Assembly (NCBI RefSeq): GCF_001693435.1
Contig: NZ_CM004509.1
Coordinates: 930,001 to 994,000, forward strand
Direction: 5' to 3'
From: Gilliamella sp. wkB7
GTDB taxonomy: Bacteria > Pseudomonadota > Gammaproteobacteria > Enterobacterales > Orbaceae
DNA: 64,000 bases
Below are positions 13,507 through 23,662 of the stretch, piece after piece. Numbering within the stretch: the first letter of the stretch is position 1; every line of letters begins with the position of its first letter. Made by a program: the position numbers and the translations under genes. The notes below the pieces were generated by a model that saw only the letters and a program-made list of their open reading frames with translations, did no database searches and had not been told where the DNA came from.

Positions 13507-14892
13507 ATGGCAATTTCAACCCCAAAACTTAGTGCAATTATTTTGGCGGCAGGAAAAGGCACGCGGATGTATTCCAACCTTCCTAAAGTTTTACATAAAA
13601 TCGGCGCGAAACCGATGCTTCAACATGTAATTGATACAGTTAAACAACTTAACACCAATCGCATCAATATTGTTTATGGTCATGGTAAACAACAGCTTGA
13701 AAATGCGCTTAAAGATCAACCTGTACAATTGGTTTATCAAGCTCAGCAGCTTGGTACTGGGCATGCAGTACAACAAGCTATTCCCTATATTGAAGATGAC
13801 GAAGATATCTTAATTTTATATGGTGATACTCCACTTATATCACTACCAACCCTAAAAAATTTAATTGCGAGTAAACCCAAACAAGGTATTGCGTTACTGA
13901 CCGTTATACTTGATGACCCTACTGGTTATGGGCGTATTGAGCGAAAAGATGGCAAGGTTATTGCGATTGTTGAGCAAAAAGATGCTTCGCCAGAGCAGCA
14001 AAAAATTAATGAAGTCAATACTGGCATTATGTTGGTGACAGGCAAACTGTTAAAAAACTGGCTAGCACGCTTAACCAATGATAACGCCCAAAAAGAGTAT
14101 TATTTGACTGATGTTATTGCTTTTGCTTATCAGGACGGTTACGAGATATTAACCTCTCACCCAATAAAACAATTCGAAGTTGAAGGTGTGAATAATCGAT
14201 TACAGTTAGCCACATTAGAACGACACTATCAACATCAACAAATACAAAACTTATTACTAGCCGGGGTCACACTACTTGATCCAAACCGTTTTGATTTACG
14301 TGGCACATTGACTCATGGCAAAGATGTGGTAATTGATTGTAACGTCATTATTGAAGGTGATGTAAAGCTGGGCAACAACGTTATTATTGGTGCAGGTTGT
14401 ATCTTAAAAGATTGCTGCATTGATGATGATTCAATTATAAGCCCATACAGCATAATTGAACATTCAACCATTGCACAGCAATGTACCATCGGGCCTTTCG
14501 CACGATTAAGACCGGGTTCAGAACTTGACGAACAAGTACACGTTGGCAATTTTGTTGAACTTAAAAAAGCGCACTTAGGTAAAGCAACCAAAGCAGGACA
14601 CTTAAGTTATCTTGGCGATAGTGAAATCGGTAGCAATGTCAATATTGGAGCCGGCACTATTACCTGTAATTACGATGGTGCCAATAAATTTAAAACGATT
14701 ATTGAAGATGATGTATTTGTGGGTTCAGATACCCAGCTCATTGCCCCTGTTAAAGTTGGTAAAGGTGCAACCATCGCGGCAGGTACCACTGTTACCAACA
14801 ATGTTAATGATAACGACTTAGTCGTAAGCAGAGTTAGACAAAAGCAATTTAGTGGTTGGAAACGTCCAACCAAAGTAAACAACGAGGGATAA
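13507..14892 (+). CDS. glmU: bifunctional glucosamine-1-phosphate acetyltransferase/GlcNAc-1-P uridyltransferase
   Basis: The 461-residue enzyme makes UDP-GlcNAc, the precursor of peptidoglycan and lipid A. The N-terminal uridyltransferase domain shows [19 protein letters not shown] near residue 12 and YGDTPLI near 105. The C-terminal half is a left-handed beta-helix of hexapeptide repeats ending in [17 protein letters not shown] near 385, the acetyltransferase site. Length is close to E. coli GlmU (456). glmS follows after three bases, giving a classic glmUS operon. Confidence 0.97.
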   Translation: MAISTPKLSAIILAAGKGTRMYSNLPKVLHKIGAKPMLQHVIDTVKQLNTNRINIVYGHGKQQLENALKDQPVQLVYQAQQLGTGHAVQQAIPYIEDDEDILILYGDTPLISLPTLKNLIASKPKQGIALLTVILDDPTGYGRIERKDGKVIAIVEQKDASPEQQKINEVNTGIMLVTGKLLKNWLARLTNDNAQKEYYLTDVIAFAYQDGYEILTSHPIKQFEVEGVNNRLQLATLERHYQHQQIQNLLLAGVTLLDPNRFDLRGTLTHGKDVVIDCNVIIEGDVKLGNNVIIGAGCILKDCCIDDDSIISPYSIIEHSTIAQQCTIGPFARLRPGSELDEQVHVGNFVELKKAHLGKATKAGHLSYLGDSEIGSNVNIGAGTITCNYDGANKFKTIIEDDVFVGSDTQLIAPVKVGKGATIAAGTTVTNNVNDNDLVVSRVRQKQFSGWKRPTKVNNEG

Positions 14893-14895
14893 ATT

Positions 14896-16728
14896 ATGTG
14901 TGGTATTGTTGGTGCTGTGACCAAACGTGAAATTGCTGAAATATTATTAGAGGGTTTAAAACGATTAGAGTATCGCGGTTATGATTCTGCGGGGCTTGCC
15001 ATTATATCACCAGAAGGCGAACTGCAACGCGTTCGTCGCGTTGGCAAAGTTCAAACCCTGAAAGATGCTGTGGAAGCGCACCCACTGAAAGGTTCAATCG
15101 GTATTGCTCACACCCGCTGGGCAACACATGGTGAACCAGCCGAACATAATGCCCATCCACATGTTTCTGGATTTATTACTGTGGTGCATAACGGTATTAT
15201 TGAAAACTTTGAACCGTTACGAGAACAACTTATTGCTAAAGGTTACCAGTTCCGTTCTGAAACCGATACTGAAGTTATTGCTCATCTAATTCATGACATC
15301 ATTGCCACTGAAGATTGCTCATTATTTGAAGCTGTACAAAAAGCTATACCACAACTACGTGGAGCTTATGGTACGGTGATAATGGACACTCGTAATCCTG
15401 ATATATTAGTCGCTGCGCGTTCAGGTAGCCCATTAGTCATTGGTTGTGGTATGGGCGAAAATTTCATTGCCTCAGATCAACTTGCATTACTACCGGTTAC
15501 ACGTCAATTTATCTTTTTAGAAGAAGGTGATATTGCCCTCATTAGTCATGATACAATCACAATTTTAGATAAGAATTATCAGCAAGTCACCCGTCCTCGT
15601 ATTGAATCCGATGCCAGATACGATGCGGGTAGCAAAGCAGGTTACAACCACTATATGCAAAAAGAGATATACGAACAACCTAATGCCATAAAAAATACCC
15701 TTGAAGGTCGCATGGCACACGGTAAAGTGGATTTATCTGAATTAGGAGACCATGCCGAAAATATTTTAAAACAGGTTGAACATATACAAATTGTCGCATG
15801 TGGCACCGCCTATAATGCGGGTATGGTTGCTCGCTATTGGTTCGAGGCATTAGCAGGTATTCCTTGTGATGTCGAAATAGCTTCAGAATTCCGCTATCGC
15901 AACCCAGCACGTCGAAAAAACAGCCTATTTATCACTTTATCGCAATCAGGCGAAACTGCTGACACTTTAGCTGCGCTAAGGCTAGCGAAAGAAAACAACT
16001 ACCTAAGTACACTCGCGGTTTGTAATGTGGCAGCCTCAACCCTTGTACGTGAAGCTGAATTAGTACTATTAACTAAAGCTGGGGTAGAAATAGGCGTTGC
16101 ATCCACAAAAGCATTTACGACTCAATTAACGGTATTGCTGTTATTAGTTGCTAAATTAGGACGCCTAAATGATATGGCAGAAAGCACCGAGCAAGCCATT
16201 ATGCACGCCTTACAGACCTTACCAAATCGTATTGAACAAGTATTAATGTGTGAACCGCAAATTAAAAAACTAGCAAGCGATTTTGTTAATAAGCATCACA
16301 CCCTATTCTTAGGACGAGGCGATCAATACCCAATCGCCATGGAAGCATCACTAAAACTAAAAGAAATCTCATACATTCATGCCGAAGCCTATGCTGCTGG
16401 TGAACTCAAGCACGGCCCTTTAGCATTAATTGATGCAGATATGCCAGTAATCGTTATGGCTCCTACTAACGAAATGTTGGAAAAACTAAAATCCAACATT
16501 GAAGAAGTCCGCGCCCGTGGTGGTCAACTTTATGTATTTGCTGAGCAAGATGCAGGCTTTGTCAGCGACGACACCATGCATATCATCAATTTACCTCATA
16601 TTGAACAGATCACTGCGCCAATCTACTACACGGTACCAACCCAATTATTGGCTTACCATGTTGCATTAATCAAAGGCACAGACGTCGACCAACCAAGAAA
16701 TCTAGCAAAATCGGTAACGGTTGAGTAA
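14896..16728 (+). CDS. glmS: glutamine--fructose-6-phosphate aminotransferase (isomerizing)
   Basis: The 610-residue enzyme makes glucosamine-6-phosphate from fructose-6-phosphate and glutamine, the first step toward UDP-GlcNAc. The N-terminal cysteine nucleophile (MCGIVGAV) marks the class II glutaminase domain. Two SIS domains follow (SQSGETADT near residue 350 and a second near 480), and the C terminus ends LAKSVTVE as in the family. It is three bases after glmU and likely translated from the same message. No glmS ribozyme is present upstream, as expected for a gammaproteobacterium. Long hairpins follow it. Confidence 0.97.
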   Translation: MCGIVGAVTKREIAEILLEGLKRLEYRGYDSAGLAIISPEGELQRVRRVGKVQTLKDAVEAHPLKGSIGIAHTRWATHGEPAEHNAHPHVSGFITVVHNGIIENFEPLREQLIAKGYQFRSETDTEVIAHLIHDIIATEDCSLFEAVQKAIPQLRGAYGTVIMDTRNPDILVAARSGSPLVIGCGMGENFIASDQLALLPVTRQFIFLEEGDIALISHDTITILDKNYQQVTRPRIESDARYDAGSKAGYNHYMQKEIYEQPNAIKNTLEGRMAHGKVDLSELGDHAENILKQVEHIQIVACGTAYNAGMVARYWFEALAGIPCDVEIASEFRYRNPARRKNSLFITLSQSGETADTLAALRLAKENNYLSTLAVCNVAASTLVREAELVLLTKAGVEIGVASTKAFTTQLTVLLLLVAKLGRLNDMAESTEQAIMHALQTLPNRIEQVLMCEPQIKKLASDFVNKHHTLFLGRGDQYPIAMEASLKLKEISYIHAEAYAAGELKHGPLALIDADMPVIVMAPTNEMLEKLKSNIEEVRARGGQLYVFAEQDAGFVSDDTMHIINLPHIEQITAPIYYTVPTQLLAYHVALIKGTDVDQPRNLAKSVTVE

Positions 16729-16741
16729 ATTTGCTAAATAA

Positions 16742-16798
16742 AATTTGAGAACTTAGTTTATAGTTTTGATATCAAATTAAAACTCACGTTCTCAAATT
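16742..16798. repeat. long inverted repeat downstream of glmS
   Basis: AATTTGAGAAC pairs exactly with GTTCTCAAATT, and an inner AGTTTT/AAAACT pair extends the fold. It starts about 14 bases after the glmS stop. It may protect or terminate the glmUS transcript, but has no strong T tract. Confidence 0.6.
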
Positions 16799-16902
16799 CA
16801 CTCATTAAAAACTATGAATAATAACCCTCTTTTGTTGATAAAACTGTCAGAATTCACTTACCAATAACTTGCTAATTCTTTCAAACAAAAATTGGTTAAC
16901 TT

Positions 16903-16950
16903 AATAAATCTAATTTTTATTCTGTATAAAAATTAGATTTATTTTTGTTA
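16903..16950 (+). terminator. long perfect hairpin terminator before the AbiH gene
   Basis: Arms 16903-16920 and 16926-16943 are perfectly complementary over 18 bases with a five-base loop (TCTGT), followed by T's. It probably ends the glmUS transcript and insulates the defence gene. Confidence 0.7.
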
Positions 16951-17006
16951 AAACAGATATAAAATAATATTCTTATTGGGATGTTTTGTTGAAAGGAAAG
17001 GAAGAA

Positions 17007-18395
17007 ATGAGTGAAGTAGAAATGAATAGATTAATATTAATTGGAAATGGGTTTGATTTGGCACATGGATTGAAAACATCCTTTAATGATTTTATTGATT
17101 ATTATGTTTCCGAATTTTTAAATTTATACAACGATTATGAAGACAATAAATTAAGTGAAAATATTTTTATTAAAAAAGGATTAATTTCTTATGATTTTAT
17201 AAAATCCGTTCAAATAGCAATTCAAAATTTAAGGAATCTATTTGCCCATCTTCAACAAAACACTGACGAAATAAAAACTTTTGATGAATTATTTGATAAA
17301 GAATTTCATGACAGATTAGATAACAATTTATCATTTATAGATAATATTAAACATCCAACGGATCAAATAAACGATCATTATCCCTCTGATGAAAACAAAA
17401 AAGCTGAAGATAATGTAGCAAAAATTCTTGAATTAATTAAATCTAGTAAATCGTCTAATAATGTTTTGTCTGATTTATACTATATCAGCAGTTCAGTTTA
17501 TAATTATTATACACTAAATCAAATTGACAATAAACCTTGTTTAAAACAATGTGATGAATCCTTATTATTCACAAAAAACAAGCTTTTTGAAAAAATATTT
17601 TATAATTATAATTTTAATAAAAACTGGGGTGGCATTGAACATGAGTTTTATCAAACTTTGCTTGATGTTGAGGAATTTTATAGAGAAGAAAAAATATTAG
17701 ATAAAATAGATAAACTAAATAAAGAATTTGAAAATATAATTGATTGTTTTATTTATTATATGACATCGGTTGTATCTAAGCAAGAGACTAAAATTTTATC
17801 AAAAATTGCCAAACATCTTATGCAACCGGTAAATGACGACGAATTATCTACTCAATTTAGAGATCGAATTGGTCAACAGCCTATTGTGATAAAAGAACAT
17901 ATGTTTCTGAGTTTTAATTATACCAATACGATAGAGAAATATATAGCCCAAAGTTCAGTAAACGTTGAAGAAAAACATGTTCAAATACATGGCAGACTAG
18001 AAGATTCTGCTAGTAAAATTATCTTTGGTTATGGTGACGAATTAGATAGTTCATATAAAGAACTTGAAGATAAAAATGACAATCGATATTTAAAATATTT
18101 AAAATCATTACATTATTTGGATACAGACAATTATCAAAAATTATTAGATTTTTTAGAACAAAATAAGTATCAAGTCTATATATGGGGACACTCTTGTGCG
18201 ACTTCTGACCGTGTTTTACTGCAAACAATATTTGAACATGAAAACTGTGTCAGCATTAAACCTTTTTATTATCAAGATGAAAAAGGAAATGATAATTTTG
18301 AGGATTTATATAAAAATATCAGCCGACATTTTACTGATAAAAATAAATTAAGAGATTTGGTAGTAAATAAAAAATATTGTGAACCACTAACCTAA
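17007..18395 (+). CDS. AbiH family abortive-infection (phage defence) protein
   Basis: The 462-residue product begins MSEVEMNRLILIGNGFDLAH. The LILIGNGFDLAHGLKTSF segment and a C-terminal SFNYTNTIEKY...VQIHGRLED...IFGYGDELD pattern are characteristic of AbiH-like proteins, first known from lactococcal abortive infection. The biochemical activity is not known with certainty; the GNGFD motif suggests a nucleotide-binding fold. An ATG at 17007 is chosen because AAGGAAG lies just upstream; a TTG at 16986 is the alternative. The gene is visibly more A/T-rich than glmS or mtlA. It stands alone between housekeeping operons and is bounded by long hairpins, which suggests horizontal acquisition. Confidence 0.85.
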   Translation: MSEVEMNRLILIGNGFDLAHGLKTSFNDFIDYYVSEFLNLYNDYEDNKLSENIFIKKGLISYDFIKSVQIAIQNLRNLFAHLQQNTDEIKTFDELFDKEFHDRLDNNLSFIDNIKHPTDQINDHYPSDENKKAEDNVAKILELIKSSKSSNNVLSDLYYISSSVYNYYTLNQIDNKPCLKQCDESLLFTKNKLFEKIFYNYNFNKNWGGIEHEFYQTLLDVEEFYREEKILDKIDKLNKEFENIIDCFIYYMTSVVSKQETKILSKIAKHLMQPVNDDELSTQFRDRIGQQPIVIKEHMFLSFNYTNTIEKYIAQSSVNVEEKHVQIHGRLEDSASKIIFGYGDELDSSYKELEDKNDNRYLKYLKSLHYLDTDNYQKLLDFLEQNKYQVYIWGHSCATSDRVLLQTIFEHENCVSIKPFYYQDEKGNDNFEDLYKNISRHFTDKNKLRDLVVNKKYCEPLT

Positions 18396-19132
18396 ATTAA
18401 GTTATTCATTAGGAATTTTTACTATTAAAAGCTTTGCTAAAATTAAAAAATAGTTTTTTATAATCACCAATCCAAAAGACTTTATTCAGTCATCGAATTA
18501 TTTAATGATCTGTTTTTTTTTGTACAAAAAGCAATAAAACAGATCATACTGCAATGTTTTTAGTTTAAGCATAAAAAATTTTTTATTATATAGATGAGTC
18601 AATATTTTTTGCCCATTAAAAATAAATTATTTTAAAAAATATAATTAACCTTTATTTTAAATAAAATAAATTATAAATCAATTTGTTATATAAAAAAATT
18701 AATGAGACATTAGAAAAATAATTAATGAAAACTAATCATTAGTCCATTAAAGGTTTATTAATACTCGTAGCAATAATTATTTCGTTAGTCTGTTATTTTT
18801 TCTTAAATTTACAGCTATTGGGGATTGTTAGAATCTTTATTGTTACTTAAATAAATTATATTTCTGCAAAAAAGAAGAAGCACAATTTAAAGAAGTATTA
18901 AAAAATAATATAAATGACAAATGCCCGTTGCATACCTCAAAAAAACAATTTGAAATTAGCACAAGCAATTTTTGATTAACCATCAATAAAGAAAATTACA
19001 ATCAAAAGCAAATTAAGCCGATAATAGTTTAATTATTATGAATTATCATCCATTAAAATCAAACAAACATCAAAAACCATTAGCATAAAACTTATGCCAA
19101 ACTTCCCTAAACGCATTTAACTGCTTTATAAG
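18396..19132. other. A/T-rich intergenic region with degenerate coding remnants
   Basis: More than 700 bases without an intact gene. From about 18725 the plus strand reads as a short ORF interrupted by stops: MKTNH, stop, then SIKGLLILVAIIISLVCYFF (a membrane-helix-like stretch), stop. Further on, near 18900, is KNNINDKCPLHTSKKQFEIS. This looks like a decayed small membrane-anchored gene, but I cannot name it. A long inverted repeat lies near its left end. Confidence 0.35.
18505..18547. repeat. long inverted repeat downstream of the AbiH gene
   Basis: ATGATCTGTTTT (18505-18516) pairs exactly with AAAACAGATCAT (18536-18547). The T-rich then A-rich interior can extend the stem. It is a likely transcription terminator or boundary, about 110 bases after the AbiH stop. 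Confidence 0.6.
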
Positions 19133-19148
19133 TGTGATCTAAATCACA
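19133..19148 (+). promoter_or_regulatory. CRP-cAMP binding site (distal) upstream of mtlA
   Basis: The bases read TGTGATCTAAATCACA, a perfect TGTGA-N6-TCACA palindrome. It lies about 143 bases before mtlA, and its centre is 44 bases from that of the second site. Catabolite control of mannitol operons by CRP is well established in enterobacteria. Confidence 0.85.
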
Positions 19149-19176
19149 AAATCATAAAATACCCCACCTTTTGAAG

Positions 19177-19192
19177 TGTGATGAAAGTCACA
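19177..19192 (+). promoter_or_regulatory. CRP-cAMP binding site (proximal) upstream of mtlA
   Basis: The bases read TGTGATGAAAGTCACA, again a perfect TGTGA-N6-TCACA match. A TACAAT -10-like element near 19232 would place this site at about -60 from the start of transcription, a class I activator position. The promoter position is inference. Confidence 0.85.
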
Positions 19193-19283
19193 TTTACTAA
19201 TTTTTTTAGATGAATCTGGTTAATAAATACCTCTACAATAACAGCATCATGATTATATCAATCAACAAGGAAAGATTAATTTT

Positions 19284-21158
19284 ATGACAACATCAAACAT
19301 TAAATTAAAGGTCCAAAACTTTGGGCGATTCTTAAGTAATATGGTGATGCCTAATATCGGGGCTTTTATTGCTTGGGGATTTATTACCGCAATTTTTATT
19401 CCAACAGGTTGGTATCCTAATGAAAATGTTGCCAAACTTGTTGCCCCAATGATTACGTATTTATTACCATTATTAATTGGATACAGTGGCGGTAAATTAG
19501 TTCATGGCGAACGCGGAGGCGTTGTTGGTGCCATAACAACCATGGGTGTGGTTGTTGGTGCATCAATTCCAATGTTCTTAGGCGCAATGATTGTTGGCCC
19601 ATTAGGCGGCTGGATGATTAAACAATTTGATAAAGCCGTAGACGGTAAAATCAAAAGTGGCTTTGAAATGTTAGTAAATAATTTTTCAGCAGGTATTATC
19701 GGTATGCTCCTTGCTTTACTGTCATTCTTTGCCATTGGACCTTCAGTAGTTGTCGCATCTAGTGTACTGGCGAGTGGCGTTGACTTTATGGTACAACATA
19801 ATTTATTACCACTTACCTCTATTATTGTTGAACCAGCAAAAATCTTATTTCTAAATAATGCAATTAACCATGGTATATTTTCACCACTTGGTATTCAACA
19901 AGCAGCCGAGCATGCACAATCCATTTTCTTTTTAATTGAAGCGAATCCTGGACCAGGCTTGGGATTATTACTTGCCTATATGTTTTTTGGTAAAGGTGCG
20001 GCAAAAGGTTCAGCAAGTGGCGCGGCAATCATTCACTTCTTTGGTGGTATTCACGAAATTTATTTCCCATATGTGTTAATGAATCCTCGTTTAATTATTG
20101 CCATGATTTTAGGTGGGATGACGGGAGTATTTACACTTACCCTTTTTGGTTCTGGCCTAAGTTCACCCGCTTCACCTGGTTCAATTATTGCCATATTAGC
20201 GGTGACTCCTAAAGCTTCAATGCTTGGTGTAAGTATCTCAGTTATTGCCGCAGCAACGGTATCATTCCTTGTCTCAGTAGTATTATTAAAAACAACTAAA
20301 AATGCAGATAAAAGTTTTGAAGATGCGCAATCAGATGTTATAGCAATGAAAGACGAATCCAAAGGATTAAAAACAGAAACGTTTAATCTTGGTAACGTAA
20401 CAAAAATTGTTGTCGCGTGCGATGCAGGAATGGGATCGAGTGCAATGGGGGCGGGTGTGTTGCGTAAAAAAGTACAAGATGCCAACCTAGATATTAATGT
20501 TATCAATCTTGCAATTAACAATCTAACTTCCGATGCTGATATTGTTATTACTCATAAAGATTTAACTCAACGAGCCAAACAATATGCACCAAATGCCCAT
20601 CACATCTCATTAACTAATTTCTTAGATAGTGATTTATATAGCCAACTTGTGAACGAATTGGTTGCAGCACAAGGCGTTAGCAATACGAATAATAGTAATA
20701 TTGCAACATCAACAGATAGTAACCAACCGTTATTTAAATTAACAGAAAAGGACATCTTTTTAGGATTAACGGCTCAAAACAAAGAAGAAGCAATCCGTTT
20801 TGCTGGACAAAAATTAGTGGATAACGGCTATGTTAAACCCGTGTATATTGAAGCAATGCTCGAACGCGAAAGGTTAACATCAACCTATCTTGGTGAATCC
20901 ATTGCTGTACCTCATGGCACGATTGAAGCCAAAGAAAGTGTAATAAATACAGGTATTGTCTTTTGCCAATATCCAGCAGGGGTAGAATTTGGTGAAGAAA
21001 CGGATGACAAAGCCAAAATCGTTATCGGAATTGCTGCTCGCAATAACGAACATTTAGATGTGATAGCCAAATTAACTAACGCATTGGATGATCCAAACGT
21101 TATTGCCAAACTATCGAGCACAACCCGCTTTGATGAAGTGTTAGCAATATTAAGTTAA
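19284..21158 (+). CDS. mtlA: PTS mannitol transporter subunit IICBA
   Basis: The 624-residue inner-membrane permease takes up mannitol and phosphorylates it to mannitol-1-phosphate. Domain order is IIC (about residues 1-340, with NHGIFSPLG and the GGIHEIYFPYV substrate motif), IIB (about 373-465, phospho-cysteine in VACDAGMGSSAMGAG) and IIA (about 485-624, phospho-histidine in GESIAVPHGTIEAK). Length is close to E. coli MtlA (637). It is the first gene of mtlA-mtlD-mtlR and sits behind two perfect CRP sites. A hairpin separates it from mtlD. Confidence 0.97.
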   Translation: MTTSNIKLKVQNFGRFLSNMVMPNIGAFIAWGFITAIFIPTGWYPNENVAKLVAPMITYLLPLLIGYSGGKLVHGERGGVVGAITTMGVVVGASIPMFLGAMIVGPLGGWMIKQFDKAVDGKIKSGFEMLVNNFSAGIIGMLLALLSFFAIGPSVVVASSVLASGVDFMVQHNLLPLTSIIVEPAKILFLNNAINHGIFSPLGIQQAAEHAQSIFFLIEANPGPGLGLLLAYMFFGKGAAKGSASGAAIIHFFGGIHEIYFPYVLMNPRLIIAMILGGMTGVFTLTLFGSGLSSPASPGSIIAILAVTPKASMLGVSISVIAAATVSFLVSVVLLKTTKNADKSFEDAQSDVIAMKDESKGLKTETFNLGNVTKIVVACDAGMGSSAMGAGVLRKKVQDANLDINVINLAINNLTSDADIVITHKDLTQRAKQYAPNAHHISLTNFLDSDLYSQLVNELVAAQGVSNTNNSNIATSTDSNQPLFKLTEKDIFLGLTAQNKEEAIRFAGQKLVDNGYVKPVYIEAMLERERLTSTYLGESIAVPHGTIEAKESVINTGIVFCQYPAGVEFGEETDDKAKIVIGIAARNNEHLDVIAKLTNALDDPNVIAKLSSTTRFDEVLAILS

Positions 21159-21174
21159 ATATTACATCACAATG

Positions 21175-21200
21175 ACTTCCCCGCTCTACTGCGGGAAAGT
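21175..21200 (+). terminator. intercistronic hairpin between mtlA and mtlD
   Basis: ACTTCCCCGC pairs with GCGGGAAAGT with one mismatch and a six-base loop, followed by TTGTTT. It could lower expression of mtlD relative to mtlA or stabilise the mtlA message. Confidence 0.6.
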
Positions 21201-21241
21201 TGTTTAATTAATTACATTCAATAAAAATTAAAGGTAAAAAA

Positions 21242-22402
21242 ATGCAAGCATTACATTTTGGCGCTGGTAACATTGGGCGCGGATTTATCGGTAAACTATT
21301 ATCAGATGCAGGTGTTCATGTAACGTTTGCTGATGTTAACGAGCAAGTGATTAACGAAATCGCCAAACGTCACCAGTACCCAGTTAATGTAGTGGGCGAA
21401 CAATCAACCACCGAAATCGTCCACAATGTTGACGCTATTAATAGCTCATCAAACGAAGTAAGTGACTATATTGCGAAAGTCGATTTAGTGACTACCGCAG
21501 TAGGACCACAAATTTTAGCTCGCATTGCTGAAAATATGGCAAAGGGATTAATTGCAAGGCATCAGCAAGCCAACAACGCCCCTCTTAACATCATCGCTTG
21601 TGAAAACATGGTGCGAGGAACCAGCCAATTTAAACAAGAAATATTTAAATATATACCTCATGAACTCCACCAATGGATGAACAGTCATATAGGCTTTGTT
21701 GATTCAGCCGTTGACCGCATCGTACCACCGGCAACCTCTAAAACAGGGGATATATTAGAAGTTACAGTTGAAACATTTTCCGAATGGATTGTCGATAAAA
21801 ATCAATTTATTGGCGATATTCCACAAATCAAAGGTATGGAGCCAGTTGATAACTTAATGGCATTTGTCGAACGTAAATTATTTACCTTAAACACAGGTCA
21901 TGCCATTACCGCTTATTTAGGATTTTACAATAACATTGCGACCATCCGCGATGCTATTTTAGTTGATAGCATTCGCGCAGTTGTACAAGGAGCCATGCAG
22001 GAAAGCGGTCAAGTACTGATAAAACGTTACAATTTTGACCCAGCTAAACATCAAGCCTATATTGAAAAGATCCTCACACGCTTTGAAAATCCATATCTCC
22101 ATGATGATACGGCTCGTGTAGGTCGTCAACCCATTCGCAAATTAGGATCTGGCGATCGATTGGTGAAACCGTTACTTGGCACATTTGAGTATGAACTAAA
22201 GAATAGTAACTTGCTCATCGGCATTGCTGCAGCCCTAAATTATCGCAATGATGACGACGATCAAGCCTCCGACCTAACCCAACAAATTAGCAACAAAGGG
22301 GTAGTTCAAACATTTTGTGATATTTCTGGTATTGAAAGCAATAATCCTATTGTTAGTCAGATTGAACAACTTTATACTGCAATGCAAAATCATCAATATT
22401 AA
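21242..22402 (+). CDS. mtlD: mannitol-1-phosphate 5-dehydrogenase
   Basis: The 386-residue cytosolic enzyme oxidises mannitol-1-phosphate to fructose-6-phosphate with NAD+. The N terminus has the dinucleotide-binding motif [15 protein letters not shown]. The polyol dehydrogenase signature region with [19 protein letters not shown] near residue 210 contains the conserved catalytic lysine and histidine. Length is close to E. coli MtlD (382). It lies in the mtl operon, 83 bases after mtlA and 7 bases before mtlR. Confidence 0.97.
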   Translation: MQALHFGAGNIGRGFIGKLLSDAGVHVTFADVNEQVINEIAKRHQYPVNVVGEQSTTEIVHNVDAINSSSNEVSDYIAKVDLVTTAVGPQILARIAENMAKGLIARHQQANNAPLNIIACENMVRGTSQFKQEIFKYIPHELHQWMNSHIGFVDSAVDRIVPPATSKTGDILEVTVETFSEWIVDKNQFIGDIPQIKGMEPVDNLMAFVERKLFTLNTGHAITAYLGFYNNIATIRDAILVDSIRAVVQGAMQESGQVLIKRYNFDPAKHQAYIEKILTRFENPYLHDDTARVGRQPIRKLGSGDRLVKPLLGTFEYELKNSNLLIGIAAALNYRNDDDDQASDLTQQISNKGVVQTFCDISGIESNNPIVSQIEQLYTAMQNHQY

Positions 22403-22409
22403 TTAGCCG

Positions 22410-22961
22410 ATGCTAGAATCGATATTAGCAGAAGATACAATACTTGAAAAACTTAACCAGCAAGCTGATATACACAGCTTGTTGGCTGAAGCTATAAAAA
22501 TGATTAATCACAGTGTTAATCAATTAATTATAAAAGTATTTCGTAAAGAGCCTCACGCCATAAAATTTGTCATACCATCACTAATTGGTAAAAATGGCCC
22601 ACTCAATGATACATCCGTGTGCTTAAAATTACTTTATGCGCTAGGTATCATAACGCGCGAGGAGTATGAAGATATCGAGCTATTAATTGCCATTTTAGAT
22701 GAACTTGACCATGACGATAAAAAATACTCATATCTCGACGATGAAATATTAGGTCCGATTAGTCTATTACATGATATGGTATTACCGCCTAATTGGGATT
22801 CACACCATCAAAAAGCCAAAGAGTCAGGCATTGTCGACACATTAAAGTCATCCATCTATCAAAATCGTTATCAACAAATGATACGCTCTGCATTGATTAT
22901 TGCCATTACGGATCTGACAGTCAGAATTATTAATAAGCAAAATATTAACTATTTTCCTTAA
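22410..22961 (+). CDS. mtlR: mannitol operon repressor MtlR
   Basis: The 183-residue product shows the MtlR-like sequence and position. It is helical and acidic in the centre (LLIAILDELDHDDKKYS), with no classical DNA-binding helix-turn-helix, as is known for MtlR/YggD family proteins. Family members are about 180-195 residues. In E. coli it lowers mtl operon expression. Seven bases separate it from mtlD, so it is co-transcribed. Confidence 0.9.
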   Translation: MLESILAEDTILEKLNQQADIHSLLAEAIKMINHSVNQLIIKVFRKEPHAIKFVIPSLIGKNGPLNDTSVCLKLLYALGIITREEYEDIELLIAILDELDHDDKKYSYLDDEILGPISLLHDMVLPPNWDSHHQKAKESGIVDTLKSSIYQNRYQQMIRSALIIAITDLTVRIINKQNINYFP

Positions 22962-23021
22962 AGAATTAATGCTAAAAAGATATTTATTTATGAAAAAAAC
23001 AGATTAAAGGCTGATTGATTA

Positions 23022-23235
23022 ACTAAGTGCTGATCTTAACAAAGAATGAAAAAGTAGCAGTATCGTGAATAATGTATTCTTGCCAACGGTAACCTTCTGA
23101 AACACATGCAATATCAGGAACACCTTCACTTTGCATCCGTTCAAGTATAATGACGTGTATTTTATCTGTATTCGGTAATGGATAAATTGCTTTTAAAAAA
23201 TTACCATCAGTGGGATCAATAAGTTGGGTGATTTT
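23022..23235 (-). pseudogene. remnant of a Tli4-type T6SS immunity gene (copy 1)
   Basis: Read on the minus strand, this segment gives ITQLIDPTDGNFLKAIYPLP and then LERMQSEGVPDI and EGYRWQE. It aligns with about residues 95-160 of the intact immunity protein at 30315-31454 (IDPIDGNFLKAIYPLP, FERMQRRGIPDV, EGYHWQNE). No start and no rest of the gene are present; a stop lies just upstream in this frame. It follows the effector remnant in the same order as the intact pair. It is a decayed immunity gene, possibly of a different allele. Confidence 0.75.
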
Positions 23236-23641
23236 AAATTGCTTTTTTAATTTCTTCGTCTAAATCTCTGCTGTTTTTCTCATCATGAACTTTTAGATTA
23301 TACGAAGATTGTAAGGATGAAATTTCTTTAGAAGCAGCATTAATTACTTTACCTCGATCATCTACTTCTGTTTTCTTAGGATCTAATAACCTCTTCCTTC
23401 TCTTTGCATTACCTAATATGGGTAATAACCATTTGATCATATTAAGCGGAGTATCTATACGCCAAACTTTGCGCGAACTGTTAACACCGTTTACAGATTT
23501 TAACTTTAAATTACTTCCCATCACGCCAGGCAGTAAAATAATCGGTATCACTTTACACTTTTTTTCAATATGCATTTGTACCATGTCCTCATTTGAACGT
23601 GGTCTCGTATTAAATATCGCACTTTGGCAATTATTGTCCAC
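23234..23641 (-). pseudogene. 5' remnant of a Tle-type lipase effector gene (copy 1)
   Basis: The open frame of 135 codons starts MDNNCQSAIFNTRPRSNEDM and aligns over about 105 residues with the N terminus of the intact effector at 31432-33105, including the shared VIPII-LPGVMGSNLK block. The identity is only about one half by eye, so it is a diverged allele rather than a recent copy. It lacks the catalytic THSMGG region and ends in an unrelated 25-residue tail before the immunity remnant. It cannot encode an active lipase. Confidence 0.75.
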
Positions 23642-23662
23642 TTTATATCTCTATTCTTTGAT

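Noticed and set aside
20060..20521. 153-codon minus-strand frame inside mtlA
   Set aside because: It is fully antisense to the conserved IIC-IIB part of MtlA, and its low-complexity sequence is typical of a shadow frame.
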